Part shown: piece by piece, positions 1-11,640 of the stretch
How the letters are laid out: every line of letters begins with the position of its first letter
How positions within the stretch are numbered: position 1 is the first letter of the stretch
DNA from: Bolinopsis microptera
Lineage: Eukaryota; Ctenophora; Tentaculata; Lobata; Bolinopsidae
DNA: 64,000 bases
Direction: 5' to 3'
Assembly: GCF_026151205.1 (NCBI RefSeq)
Contig: NC_087081.1
Location: 1,663,886 to 1,727,885 of the forward strand
Translations under genes and position numbers: made by a program
Notes under the pieces: model-generated
What the model was told of the DNA's origin: nothing
What the model saw: only the letters and a program-made list of their open reading frames with translations
The model's database searches: none

Positions 1-589
1 ACACAAAAAATTGGTAAATTTCCCCTTTGTTAAAGCAAAACCCCCTTTTGGAATCATCCAGTTGTAATTTCCAAAAGCCCGTGGTTCCTTTGTTTTGGGC
101 GGGTTTTAAACTTTCATAACGCATCAACCATTTAGCCTTTCCTCAATATAGCGTAAAATGCCCAAAGGATAAAACACCCTGATAAAAGATTGGGCCCTTG
201 ATGTGTACCTGTGGGAGCCCGGAATGAAGGGTTTTTAGTTGTCGGTCCGGTGTTATTCCCTTTCAGAAGAGGAGAAGTTTGTTAAAAAGGTTAATTTTTA
301 TATAAAAAAACGAAATAAACTGAAAACAACGATTTGAATGAAAAAAACAAATTAACAAAAAAATATTTAAATTAATGTCTAATATGTATCGTTGTTTTGA
401 GTAAATGGGGCTTTTTTTTTTAAAGTCTTTTTAAAATTGCTTTGGGAATTTTTAAAAATTTAAGAATCAAATGAAATAATTTTTTTTAAAGAAAAGTCGA
501 ATTTTTTTACTAACTTTACCACTCTTCTCTTGCCAATGGGTAGGGTTTTTATAAAATTTTTTTGCTCTTAAAGACCCCTTTCTCACTTT

Positions 590-593
<4 letters not shown>
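1..593. other. AT-rich stretch without a recognised gene
   Basis: No splice-bounded open frame or familiar motif is visible. The stretch is AT-rich with many short homopolymers and leads straight into a 48-base G run. A weak minus-strand frame overlapping it is a by-product of that G run (see rejected items). Confidence 0.5.

Positions 594-641
<48 letters not shown>
594..641. repeat. Poly-G homopolymer, 48 bases
   Basis: An uninterrupted run of 48 G. Similar but shorter runs occur at 1032-1046, about 49120-49144 and 62447-62459. The first and the 49.1-kb runs both lie close to members of the same MITE family. Such runs can be real or can be base-calling artefacts. Confidence 0.95.
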
Positions 642-699
642 CGAATTTTTCTGGAAAAAAATTTTGATATTTTGCCCCCAAATTTTTTGAGGATATTTT

Positions 700-892
700 G
701 GTTTTTTGTCATAACCCAGCCATTTGTTGTCAAAACTTTATGAAATTTAATAGAGTTCAGGAGACCCCTTTGCACAATTTTAGTACTTTTAAAATATGGG
801 GTATGGGGATGTTCAGGGGTATTTGGATAAATTCGGCCTAATTTGGATCAAATATGGGCGTGGCTACCCCGCGGGAATGTTGGACGCGCGCG
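700..892 (+). mobile_element. Fragment (one end) of the 49.2-kb MITE family
   Basis: The stretch matches the right-hand end of the MITE at 49203-49987. Shared landmarks in the same order are a 'cataac(t/c)...tcatt/catttg...tgatgaaa'-like segment, 'gagttca(g/a)g(a/g)gacc', 'gcatgttcaggg', 'cctaatttgga', 'aaatatgggcgtggct' and 'ccccgcggga'. Only one terminus is present and it diverges after about 890, so it is a truncated or solo end. The poly-G run lies just upstream, as at 49.12 kb. Confidence 0.7.
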
Positions 893-1380
893 CGGACGGA
901 CAATATCTAAAACTTAACTAAAGTACTAGCAAAACTTACTGTCGTATCCTCTAAAATCACCTAATTTGTTTACAATTTTAGAGAGGGGCACCAAAGGGGA
1001 GAGGGTGCCAACAGGGGGGCGCTTTTTCGGCGGGGGGGGGGGGGGGCGCCAACAGGCAACGTTACGCCGCTGATAATGTATGAGTAACGTGTTTCTTCAA
1101 TAAATCTTGTATTATAAACCGCATCTGTAGTCAATAACTACATAAGGTTATAACATTGAAAATTAAATGATGGCGTTTGGACTTGTGACCAGCTCGCAGT
1201 ACATTACATTAATACACTCTCTGAATACCATCAAGCTAGCTAAAATTATTCGTAATATAATAATTGAAATTATTAGAACTGTTTTGTAACATCAACTTTA
1301 GTGCTCGTACGGTAGCCAGTTAAAAATATCGTTAGTTACATATTGTAAAGGTACTGTATAAGTAATACGTGTTATTGCAG
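893..1380. other. Intergenic or intronic sequence
   Basis: No gene is recognised. A short G-rich patch (1000-1047) includes a 15-base G run. The last bases (1363-1380) form a plausible splice acceptor ending in ttattgcag, directly before the lectin-like exon. Confidence 0.5.
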
Positions 1381-1835
1381 TAAAGAGAGAAAGACTGGAT
1401 GGTGAGATAGTCCCAGTCAGTGCTGCACAGTCCCGCACTAGAGGTGATAACGAGGAGGAGTACGCTGCTCACCACGCTATAGACCTTGTCGTGAAGACTT
1501 ACTCCTACACAGACAAGGGTTCTGAAAGCTGGTTAAAGATAACACTAGACCAGGTTCACTGTGTGAACAAGTGATGTCGCTTAGTATGAGGTAATACTTT
1601 CCTCACCTGGACCTGCTCTATCAGAGACTGTAGTACCTGTGAGGGTGGCTGTAATAGCAAAGAGGCCCTCACAGTGTACACAGAGGAACCACAACCTGAT
1701 AACCTATCACCCTGCTTCCAAATACGGCTGCAATACGGAGGATACGGTGAAGCTAGAGAATATTATGGTTATAGCCTCATTGAGCAAGAGATAGTGGTAA
1801 TCGGGAAACAAGGTGAGACTACTCATAATTCTTAC
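1381..1835 (+). pseudogene. Secreted fucolectin-like (F5/8 C-like) domain exon, frameshifted
   Basis: After the acceptor ttattgcag an open frame runs 1383-1574. It holds landmarks of a cysteine-rich extracellular domain seen in invertebrate lectin-like proteins: 'PVSAAQS', 'YAAHHAIDL', 'SWLKITLDQVHCV'. A TGA then breaks the frame. The next conserved part, 'TWTCS..DCSTCEG' and 'ALTVYTE', continues in a shifted frame at about 1595-1690. The final part, 'DTVKLEN', then 'EIVVIGKQGE', again needs a frame change between about 1740 and 1800. The order and spacing of the blocks fit one domain of about 140 residues. I read it as a relic or low-quality copy of a carbohydrate-binding ectodomain. The family assignment (fucolectin/galactose-binding) comes from recalled motif style and is tentative; the frame breaks are directly visible. 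Confidence 0.6.
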
Positions 1836-2575
1836 TATATACCTATTTATAGTAGGTAGGATATGACTTCACGGTTACATTAGAAGATTAAAGTGAAATA
1901 TTTGTGTAAAAACAAACAATGAAGCTTTTTTAAGTATTCTTTATACCCACAACTGATTCATTGGACTAATCTAAAAAGTTTTTATTAGATGATAGCCCTA
2001 ACCGAACATCTTTATTTCAGGATGTTTAAGACTTTCGGTTGCAGAGCAAAAAAGTGTACCCATGCACTTCGCGCGCACTGTAAACACTGACATGATATGA
2101 TCTCGGAGTTATAACGCAGATATAATAATTATTAACTAAGATATCTTTTTGTTTCTTTATATAAAGCCAGAAGATGAACACTGAAATTTAAGATCAACTA
2201 CACAAATTTTAGCAGTCAAAATTATGAGACGCCGGTTTGAAACGCAGGAAACAAATATACTCGACCATTAAGTTTTTGCGGGGATTAGAGGGGATTTCTA
2301 ACGAGGGTCACAAGTAAGTAAATTTTAAGTGATGATTGCATGCTCATCGCGAAAACCCAATTCCTGATGGCCATAATTGACAAAAATAAGGGATAACTTC
2401 ACTTACAAGTTTCATGTTTTCATCTAATAGCTCCAAATAAATGTAACATATCATACTCAAATGTTACATAAAATATGGAAAAAGAATGAGCATTTTATAA
2501 GTTTATAGCTTATTTCTGGAGTGAAATTGATATAAATTAACTTAACTGTTTTTGTCATATTTCAGGTGAAGTATA
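1836..2575. other. No gene seen
   Basis: AT-rich sequence without splice-bounded open frames that I can support. It ends in a polypyrimidine tract and AG at about 2566, before the candidate first exon of the decayed array. Confidence 0.4.
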
Positions 2576-2581
2576 CCGAAA

Positions 2582-2653
2582 ATGACGATTGTATCAAGAC
2601 TAAAAGACAAACAGATGGCGATAACTAATGGATCTCAATCAGCTTCCAACCAG
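2582..2653 (+). CDS. Candidate first coding exon, unknown gene
   Basis: An ATG (2582) lies shortly after an acceptor-like atttcag and opens 24 codons beginning MTIVSRLKDK. It ends at an exon-like CAG followed by gtta. The peptide is charged and polar. The next exon-like segment on the same strand is at 3451-3605, so this may be the start of the gene whose exons were later amplified downstream. The donor is not a strong consensus and no partner exon can be proven, so this is only a suggestion. Confidence 0.25.
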
Positions 2654-3450
2654 GTTACTCACAGTTTAATTTGAGAGTTTATATTTGGATAATGAAGCTA
2701 TATTATTAAACTTTCCCTAAAAATGATTGCATATTTTAGCCGTGAAACGTTTTACTAATTTACTGTTTAGTGCAGCACTATTTTTGCATTAAACATTGGT
2801 AAATCAATTTGGTTAAACTAAGATTACATCTATCTGATCGATAAACCTTGATAATTTCTATCAATTTTTTTGTTTAATGTCACGTTTTATTTCCATAGTT
2901 TTACTGCTTAAGACTACCTCTAAGGTTTGGAACTCATTTTAGGCAATAATTAATGTACTTGATACTTATGTTATTGGTTATCTTAGTCAACCAATATCCT
3001 ACTTTTGGTTATTTTCGGCTTAAAATCTGAATCTCTCTCTGTCACATAACCCAATAATATGTCGAATTATAGTGAGTTACATCGTTGTAGTCAGATCGTA
3101 CTTTATTGAGACGGACAGTGAGCTAGATTTCATCAGACGGAACTCAACTGAGCTCATGGTTTGGTATGTTCTTAGATTATCAACATTAATTTATGAATAC
3201 TAATCTGCTTACACAAACATGAATAGACGTATATCATGATCTACTACTATTTTGAGGGCTTTAGTTAAACTTTCAAATATTTAAGTATTTATATTGTATT
3301 TATCTATTTCATAGTTACTATTAGTATTAATAATAATTTTAATTTAAAACTTTAATTCATATCTAATTTACGACATACCCCAATTTGCTTGGTATATTTG
3401 CAAGTGTCAACAGAAAATAAAGATCGGTGCGTTAATTGATCTTCTTTCAG

Positions 3451-3605
3451 GATAAATAATAGACATTACCATGAAGAAATCGACTAACTATTCGACTACA
3501 GAGTACAGAGTAGCACGAGGATCCCTTGAGTAGTACCAGACCACTATAACTGATTTGCACGAAGATATGGAATTTATAGAGTCTTGCAGTGACCAGAATC
3601 CAAAA
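3451..3605 (+). pseudogene. Exon-like segment, coiled-coil-type peptide with one stop
   Basis: Bounded by a strong acceptor (cttctttcag, ending 3450) and a strong donor (gtaagt at 3606). One frame is open except for a single TAG. Its second half is helical and acidic (LHEDMEFIESCSDQNPK). By position and donor context it corresponds to the third exon of the downstream 1.4-kb units, for which it may be the least degraded version. The protein is not recognised. Confidence 0.4.
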
Positions 3606-4091
3606 GTAAGTTATCGACCTGCAAAATTTGTTTACTTACTAATACTTAATTCTTGACATCTTCCGGAAATACTTATTTTGACGTAAATCTAAGATTAACT
3701 AAACTTTATTAGTGTAACATAATTCGATTCTCTTCGAAATTCAATTCACCGAGTTCATTGCAAATGAACCAATATCCTGTAAGACCGCGCGAATGTAAAA
3801 GTCTGTAATCCTGGATCGCGAGAAAGTTATGAGCATGAAATTGCGTGAAAAACGGTCTTAAATGTAAATCAACAAAGAAGTAGTACTGGATAAGAAAATC
3901 ATTAAAAGGATTTATTTTGGCGCAGTATCTTGACCCTTTTTTCAGCCGAGCCCACTGATAGCATTTTAACGTTACTCCTCGATTTTAAAAAGTTTTCTTG
4001 CGCTTTTCTGATACCAGCCGCTTCTCCACATGTTCGAGCAAAATTCACAAAAATTTTCTGCAACACAACTATTATACTACTATAACTACTA

Positions 4092-4178
4092 TACTATAAA
4101 GGCAGACGAGATTTCCTGGAGCTTATGAGCATTCCTCATCATATTGAAGCGGATCAGGCCCTAATTCTCGACGACTAA
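4092..4178 (+). pseudogene. Oldest copy of the HEADQ-type exon
   Basis: One frame is open over about 26 codons (RRDFLELMSIPHHIEADQ, then ALILDD) up to TAA. The later units at 4.85, 7.83, 9.23, 10.57 and 12.30 kb carry the same segment with the core RRDMSELISNSRHEADQ. This copy is the most different from the others and may represent the original exon. A gtaagttga donor follows at 4191. Function unknown. Confidence 0.4.
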
Positions 4179-5072
4179 GCTTAACTATAATGTAAGTTGA
4201 CAATAAAATACACAAGTTTTTTTTTCCCAATCATCTAATATTCTATTGCGTGATCAATATTTGATCATCAAATGGTTGTGCGTATTGTGAAACTGGCAAT
4301 AAGCCTTGTGTCATTGACGATTTAATATTAATACGGAGACATCTTCAGATTTTCTGAGTTTGTATCACACAAGGTAAGACAAAGAAGCAGGCCAGGTAAT
4401 GACACCCTAAAACATGAATATTCTAATACTGACCAACGGGGCATTCTCAAAATAAAGTTAAACGGCTCACGATCCAACATTACTTATATTAGAATTGAAT
4501 ATATCGATATTCACAAAAACCTACTATTAGTGTAACAATCTTCAATTCTTTCCAAGACGTAGTTGACCCAGTTAAAAAGAAGAGTACGAACCTTAGTTAA
4601 GATGGCGACCTAGTTAGTTAAGAACATGAAGACGTAAGTTAACGGAATATTGAACGAAGGAAAATTATCGAACACATTTATGTTGGTGTAGCATCACGTA
4701 TTCATTTTGCAGCTGAGGCCATGATATAATTTGAATGTTATTTCTCGATTAGCTATCGTTTTTCTTGCGTTTTTCTTGTTATCAGCTAATTCTCCACATG
4801 GTCGAGTAAAAATTCACAACAATTCACCATCACAGGTGTTGACGTAGACTCATTATATCTTAAAAAGATAAAAGCAGACGAGATATATCGGAGCTTATTA
4901 TTAGCAACTCTCGTCATGAAGCGGATCAGATTCTTCTCGACGACAGCAAGTGTACTAACACGGACCTATTAAGTGCAAGTTGATGGTAAGACACTCAAGC
5001 TCCTGATCGAATAATTGTGCGTTTTATAGTACTTAATGATTAGCCTCGGATTACTTTCAATGTATCGAGCAG

Positions 5073-6581
5073 ATGTATTCACATTCCTCAGCAAAAATCA
5101 AACTGTTGAACAGATTGTCAGAGACAATCGACATTCACTGTGGGACTGAGCAAGGTCACCCGATGTCTCCTGAGCTGTTCAAGTGTTTCATCCACCAACT
5201 CTCCCTAGATCTGGATAACGCTGAGGAAGTCAACGTCCCTGAACTGAATAATGTTAATATCACTCATCTCCTCTGGGCTGATGATCTTATACTTCTTGCC
5301 CTTGACCATACTGGACTACAGAAACTTCTAAACGTTTTACACAGTTACTGTATCGAATGGGGACTAACCGTTAACATCGGAAAAACGGCAGTGATGGTGT
5401 TCAACCGTTCCGGGAGGCTCCTTAAAGAGAGTCTGACATTCCAACTCGGCGAAACCAACATCACATCAGTTCGAGAATATTGCTACCTCGGGATAACCTT
5501 TACCCTCAACGGTTCTTCAGCAGTAGCACAGAACAAACTGAAGCAAAAAGGTCTCAGAAGCTACTTCGCGCTAAAAAGCAGTATTGACTTAAGACACTTC
5601 AGGCGAACAATCGTATTCAAGCTATTCGACGCGCTTGTGGTACCGATTGTGACATACGGATGTCAGGTGTGGCTCCCAGAGACTCTCTTTGTCAGAAACT
5701 ATCAAGATAATATCAACACCAAATCTCTCCTGAAGGAGACTGCAAGAGATCCTCTCGAAAAGCTTCATCTCTCATTCCTCAAGTGGACCTTAGGAGTGGG
5801 CAGAAAAACCTCAAATGCGAGTGTATGGGGTGATACAGGCCGCTGCCCCCTAGTGATAAAGGCATCAAAGCAAGTATTTGGGTATTTCAACCGACTTGAG
5901 CAAATGGACAGAGCTGGTTGCACAAGTCTAGCCAGACAGGCGTTCATAGAACAACGCACACTCAATCTGCCATGGTACAAAGGTATAGAAGATCTCCGAC
6001 AAAGCCTTCAGTCAGTATCATCTCGCAGGTTGACCTACCCCAACCAATTCAAAACAGCACTACGTAGTACTTTTATTAACTGTTGGAACGATGAGCGGCA
6101 AAACAACCGGAAGCTCAGTTTCTACAACACTATCAAAAGTGAATTTACAGCTGAAGCGTACCTGAACCTGCAGCTCAGTGGAGAAGAGGTGAAGCGGCTG
6201 GCGCAGTTCAGAATGAGTGCTCATAAGTTCAACATCGAGACCGGTAGATACGCCATCAACCGTGAAAATCCGCTCAGTCGCATTTGTAAGCACTGTTCTT
6301 CATCAGACCTTGAAGCTGTCGGTATACTGGCCGAACTACCAATGTTTGAGCCGATCATTGAAGATGAGAAACACGTTCTCACGGATTGTTCGCTTTACGA
6401 CGACCTGAGGCGAAACATAGGTCAGCAGGCGAGAACCATGATCACCTCTGGAGCGGAGACCTTTGCCGACCTCTTCAAGGATATCCTATTGATCAGAGAA
6501 ACTGCCAGATTCTTGAGTAAAGTGAACAAGCGGAGGTTCCCCCCGAGTGACAGAAAAGAAAAGGAAGGACCTACAACATGA
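5073..6581 (+). CDS. LINE reverse transcriptase, C-terminal part (502 aa)
   Basis: The frame begins inside the polymerase domain at a conserved GTEQGHPMSPELF block (the usual G.(R/K)QG.P(L/M)SP.LF). The catalytic box is LLWADDLILLA (about residues 67-77), with W in place of the usual Y or F before ADD. The downstream NIGKT.VMVFN and YLGI blocks follow as in non-LTR RTs. Near the C-terminus, ICKHC ... EKHVLTDC gives the Cys-Cys-His-Cys zinc knuckle common after RT domains. Endonuclease and fingers are missing, so it cannot be active by itself, although the remaining 500 codons are uninterrupted, which suggests a fairly recent insertion. The annotated ATG is simply the first in frame after the truncation point. 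The clade is uncertain. Confidence 0.85.
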   Translation: MYSHSSAKIKLLNRLSETIDIHCGTEQGHPMSPELFKCFIHQLSLDLDNAEEVNVPELNNVNITHLLWADDLILLALDHTGLQKLLNVLHSYCIEWGLTVNIGKTAVMVFNRSGRLLKESLTFQLGETNITSVREYCYLGITFTLNGSSAVAQNKLKQKGLRSYFALKSSIDLRHFRRTIVFKLFDALVVPIVTYGCQVWLPETLFVRNYQDNINTKSLLKETARDPLEKLHLSFLKWTLGVGRKTSNASVWGDTGRCPLVIKASKQVFGYFNRLEQMDRAGCTSLARQAFIEQRTLNLPWYKGIEDLRQSLQSVSSRRLTYPNQFKTALRSTFINCWNDERQNNRKLSFYNTIKSEFTAEAYLNLQLSGEEVKRLAQFRMSAHKFNIETGRYAINRENPLSRICKHCSSSDLEAVGILAELPMFEPIIEDEKHVLTDCSLYDDLRRNIGQQARTMITSGAETFADLFKDILLIRETARFLSKVNKRRFPPSDRKEKEGPTT

Positions 6582-6879
6582 CTCACGGACTCAACATGCG
6601 AAACGTGGATCCGACAGTGTGTTATTTTTCGTGTGCGTTTCACACTTTTGATTTAGTGTGGAATTTATGTGTGGATCTTAGGCATGGACACAAAGGACTG
6701 GTTGTTCGCGTCATGAACATTCCTTTTTAGATTAGCTCGGTTTTTAAACTCTTTAGACTATAACCGTCAACCGTGCATTTTTCAGGACAGGTTTCGGTTT
6801 TTTCGTTTTTGACTTTCATTTTATCTTTATTTTTTTAAATTTAGATCCGACACAATGTTTATTGTAATGATCATTTTAT

Positions 6880-6907
6880 TTTGAAATCCTTTGAAATCCT
6901 TTGAAAT
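6880..6907 (+). repeat. Ten-base tail repeat of the LINE
   Basis: About three copies of gaaatccttt mark the 3' end of the LINE and abut the resumed array unit. Confidence 0.8.
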
Positions 6908-9900
6908 CCTTTGAAATACAAGGTAAGACAAAGAAACTAACGTTTATCAGGTCAGGTAATGGCAACCTAAAACATGAATATTTAAATACTATAGACCAAC
7001 GGGGGCTTTCTCAAAATAAAGTTAAACGGCTCATGATTCAATATTACTTATGTTAGAATCCGACTACTTCAAATCTATATCATAGTGCATCTGGAAAAGC
7101 AAAGTGATTACAGTATAACAATTGGTTCGTTAGAAACAAGGAGGAAATCAGCAGAAATAGTATGTTGTTATTATATAATCGATTAACTTTGTAACACCAT
7201 TGCGATACTGAATATTATTGATAAAATAGGTGTTTGTTGTTCTGGAACAAATTTGTACATTGATAACTTCAGGTGCTTATAAGGTGCATTAAGTAACAAA
7301 GAACAACTGTGAAAAGGCTACATACCTGAAGCAATGAAGTACAATGATAAACTACGAGACTAAATCACCAGTATCAATAAAGTAAGTTACCTAAAATATT
7401 GTTTATGTTCTTATTTACTTGTTAAGATCTTTTCGCAAAATATTTGTAGACTTAAATCGATATTAGACATTCACAAAAACCTATTTAAATTAGTGTAACA
7501 ATGTTCAATTCTTTCCGAGACGTAGTTAACCCAGTAAAAAAGAAGCGTACGATCCTTTGTTAAGATGGCGACCTAGTTAGTTAAGAACATGAAAACGTAA
7601 GTTAACGGAATATTGAACGAAGGAAAATTAATAATTATCGAACACATTTATGTTGGTGTAGTATCACGTATTCCTTTTGCAATTGAGCCCATGATATGAT
7701 TTGAATGTTATTTCTCGATTAGCTATCGTTTTCTTAAGATTTTCTTGGTATCAGCTATTTTTCCACATGGTATAGTAAAAATTCACAACAATTCACCATC
7801 ACAGGTGTTGACGTAGACTCCTTATATCATAAAAAGATAAAAGCAGACGAGATTTGTCGGAGTTTATTAGCAACTCTCGTCATGAAGCGGATCAGATTCT
7901 TCTCGACGACAGCAAGTGTACTAACACGGACCTATTGAGTGTAAGTTGATGGTAAGACACTCAAGCTTTTGATCGAATAATTGTGCGTTTTATAGCACCG
8001 AGCGATTAGCCTTGTGTTACTGACGATTTAATGTCGGGGAATATTTCTGCTATTTCTGAGTTTGTTCTCAATCATTCACTAAAACCGAAGTTAAGAATTG
8101 ATCCTTTAAAGTATCTCTATCTTAGCTAATCTGTGATTTTGAACTTACACTAGCTTTTTTGAGGGGGAGACGAAATTCTAACCTTAATATATCAGAACAA
8201 TCCAGAATATAGTTTAATGTCACATTTAACAAAGACATTTGCAGGTTTATTGCTGTAAACGATCCTAATGTATCATACAGACACCGCAAGAAGGAGCTGT
8301 TCCTTCGTCCATAAAAGGTAAGACAAAGAAACCAACGTTTATCAGGTCAGGTAATGGCACCCTAAAACATGAATATTTAAATACTATAGACCAACGGGGG
8401 CTTTCTCAAAATAAAGTTTAACGGCTCACGATCCAACATGCCTTATGTTATAATCCGATTACTTCAAATCTATATCACAGTGCATCTGGAAAAGCAAAGT
8501 GATTACAGTATAACAATTGGTTCGTTAGAAACAAGGAGGAAATCAGCAGAAATAGTATGTTGGTATTATATAATCGATTAACTTTGTAACACCATTGCGA
8601 CACTGAATATTATTGATAAAATAGGTGTTTGTTGTTCTGGAACAAATTTGTACATTAATAATTTTAGGTGCTTATAAGGTGCATTGAGTAACAAAAAACA
8701 ACTGTGAAAAGGCTACATTCATGAAGCAATGATGTACCTACAATGATAAACTACGAGACTAAATCACCAGTATGAATAAAGTAAGTTACCTACAATATTG
8801 TTTATTTACTTATTTACTTGATAAGATCTTTTCGCAAAATATTTGTAGACTTAAATTGATATTTGACATTCACAAAAACCTATTTAAATTAGTGTAACAA
8901 TGTTCAATTCTTTCCGAGACGCAGTTAACCCAGTAAAAAAGAAGCGTACGATCCTTGGTTAAGATGGCCACCTAGTTAGTTAAGAACATAAAAACGTAAG
9001 TTAACGGAATATTGAACGAAGGAAAATTATCGAACACATTTATGTTGGTGTAGTATCACGTATTCCTTTTGCAGCTGAGCCCATAATTAAATTTGAATGT
9101 TATTTCTCGATTAGCTATCATTTTTCTTGCGTTTTTCTTGTTATCAGCTATTTCTCCGCATTAACATTGTCTAGTAAAATTTTACAACAATTCACCATCA
9201 CAGGTGTTGATGTAAACTCCTTATATCTTAAAAAGATAAAAGCAGACGAGATATGTCGGAGCTTATAAGCAACTCTCGTCATGAAGCGGATCAGATTCTT
9301 CTCCACGACAGCAAGTGTACTAACACGGACCTATTGAGTGTAAGTTGATGGTAAGACACTCAAGCTTTTGATCGAATAATTGTGCGTTTTATAGCACTTA
9401 GCGATTAGCCTTGTGTTACTGACGATTTAATGTTTAATGGGGAATTTTTCTGCTATTTCTGAGTTTGTTCACAATCATTCTCAAATAACCAAAATAAGAA
9501 TTGATCCTTAAAAGTATCTCTTTCTTAGCTAATCTGTGATTTTACACTTACACTAGCCTTTCTGAGGGAGAGACGAAATTGTAACCTTAATATCTCTCAA
9601 CAATCCAGGGTATAGTTTGATGTCACATTTAACAAAGACATTTGCTGGTTTATTGCTGTAAACGATCCTAATGTATCATACAGACACCGCAAGAAGGAGC
9701 TGTTCCTTCGCCCATACAAGGTAGGACAAAGAAACCAACGTTTATCAGGTCAGGTAATGTCACCTTAAAACATGAATATTTAAATACTATAGACCAAAGG
9801 GGGCTTTCTCAAAATAAAGTTAAACGGCTCATGATTCAATATTACTTATGTTAGAATCCGATTACTTCAAATCTATATTATGGTGCATCTGGAAAAGCAA

Positions 9901-11640
9901 AGTGATTACAGTAAAACAATTGGTTCGTAAGAAACGAAGAGGAAATCAGCAGAAATAGTATGTTGGTATTATATTCAATTAACTTTGTAACACCATGGTG
10001 ATAGTGAAGATTAATGATAAAATAAGTTTTTGTTGTACTGCAACAAATTTGTACATTGATAATTTCAGGTGCTTATAATTTAGTAACAAAGAACAATTGC
10101 GAAAAGGCTGCCTTCTTGAAGCAATGAAGTACAATGATGAGCTAGCGAGACTAAATCACCAGTATCAATAAAGTAAGTTACCTAAAAATATTGTTTATTT
10201 ACTTATTCACTTGTTAAGATCTTTGAAATTCACAAAAACCTATTATTAGTGTAACAATGTTCAATTCTTTCCAAGAGTTAACCCAGTAAAAAAGAAGTGT
10301 ACGATCCTGGGTTAAGATGGCGACCTAGTTAATTCAGAACATAAAAACGTAAGTTAACGGAATTTTGAACGAAGGAAAATTATCGAACACATTTATGTTG
10401 GTGTAGTATCACATATTTCTTTTGCAGCTGAGCCCATAAATTAATTTGAATGTTATTTCTCGATTAGCTATTGTTTTCTTAAGTTTTTCTTGTTATCAGC
10501 TATTTCTCCACATGGTCGAGTAAAAATTCACAACAATTCACCATCACAGGTGTTGACGTAGACGCCTTATATCTTAAAAAGATAAAATCAGACGATATAT
10601 GTCGGAGCTTATTAGCAACTCTCGTCATGAAGTGGATCACATTCTTCTCGACGACAGCAAGTGTACTAACACGGACCTATTGAGTGATAGTTGATGGTAA
10701 GACACTCAAGCTTTTGATCGAATAATTGTGCGTTTTATAGCACTTAGCGATTAGCCTTGTGTTACTGACGATTTAATGTTTAATGGGGAATTTTTCTGCT
10801 ATTTCTGAGTTTGTTCACAATCATTCTCAAATACCCGAGATAAGAATTTATCCTTAAAAGTATCTCTTTCTTAGCTAATTTGTGATTTTACACTTACACT
10901 AGCCTTTCTGAGGGAGAGACGAAATTCTAACCTTAATATCTCTCAACAATCCAGGTTATAGTTTGATGTCACATTTAACAAAGACATTTCCAGGTTTATT
11001 GCTGTAAACGATCCTAATGTATTATACAGACACCGCAAGAAGGAGCTGTTCCTTCGTCCATGCAAGGTAAGACAAAGAACCCAACGTTTATCAGGTCAGG
11101 TAATGGCACCCTAAAACATAAATATGTAAATACTATAGACCAACGGGGGCTTTCTCAAAATAAAGTTAAACGGCTCAGGATCGAACATTACTTATTATAT
11201 TAAAATCCGAGTATGTATTATGGTTCATCTGGAAAAGCAACGCTATTATAGTATAACAATTGGGTCGTTAGAAACAAGGAAGAAATCAGCAGAAATAGTA
11301 TGTTGGTATTATATAATCAGTTAACTTTGTAACATCATTGTGAAAGTGAAGATTAATGATAAAATAGGTGTGTGTTGTACTGGGACATATGTTTACATTC
11401 ATAATTTCAGGTGCTTATAATTTAGTAACAAAGGATAACTGTGAAAAGGCCGCATTCCTGAAGCAATGAAGTAAATGATGATGTAGCGAAACTAAATCAC
11501 CAGTATCAATAAAGTAAGTTACCTAAAAATATTGTTTATTTACTTATTCACTTGTTAAGATCTTCTTGCAAAATATTTGTGGACTTAAATCGATATTTGA
11601 CATTCACAAAAAGTTATTAGTGTAACAATGTTCAATTCAA

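Larger units (their letters stand above)
5050..6912 (+). mobile_element. 5'-truncated LINE with a GAAATCCTTT microsatellite tail
   Basis: Array sequence stops after 'gattagcct' (about 5048) and resumes at 'acaaggtaagaca' (about 6908), so the element interrupts one unit. The inserted DNA carries the C-terminal half of a reverse-transcriptase ORF, about 300 bases of 3' UTR, and ends in about 3.3 copies of the 10-mer gaaatccttt (6880-6907). A short microsatellite tail rather than poly(A) is typical of CR1/L2/RTE-type LINEs. The array segment normally lying between the two junctions (about 230 bases, including the IAVNDPN exon) is missing, so insertion came with a target deletion or later recombination. 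Confidence 0.75.

Noticed and set aside
467-775. 102-codon minus-strand ORF with poly-proline
   Set aside because: It is open only because the 48-base G run reads as proline codons; the rest overlaps a MITE fragment and has no domain.
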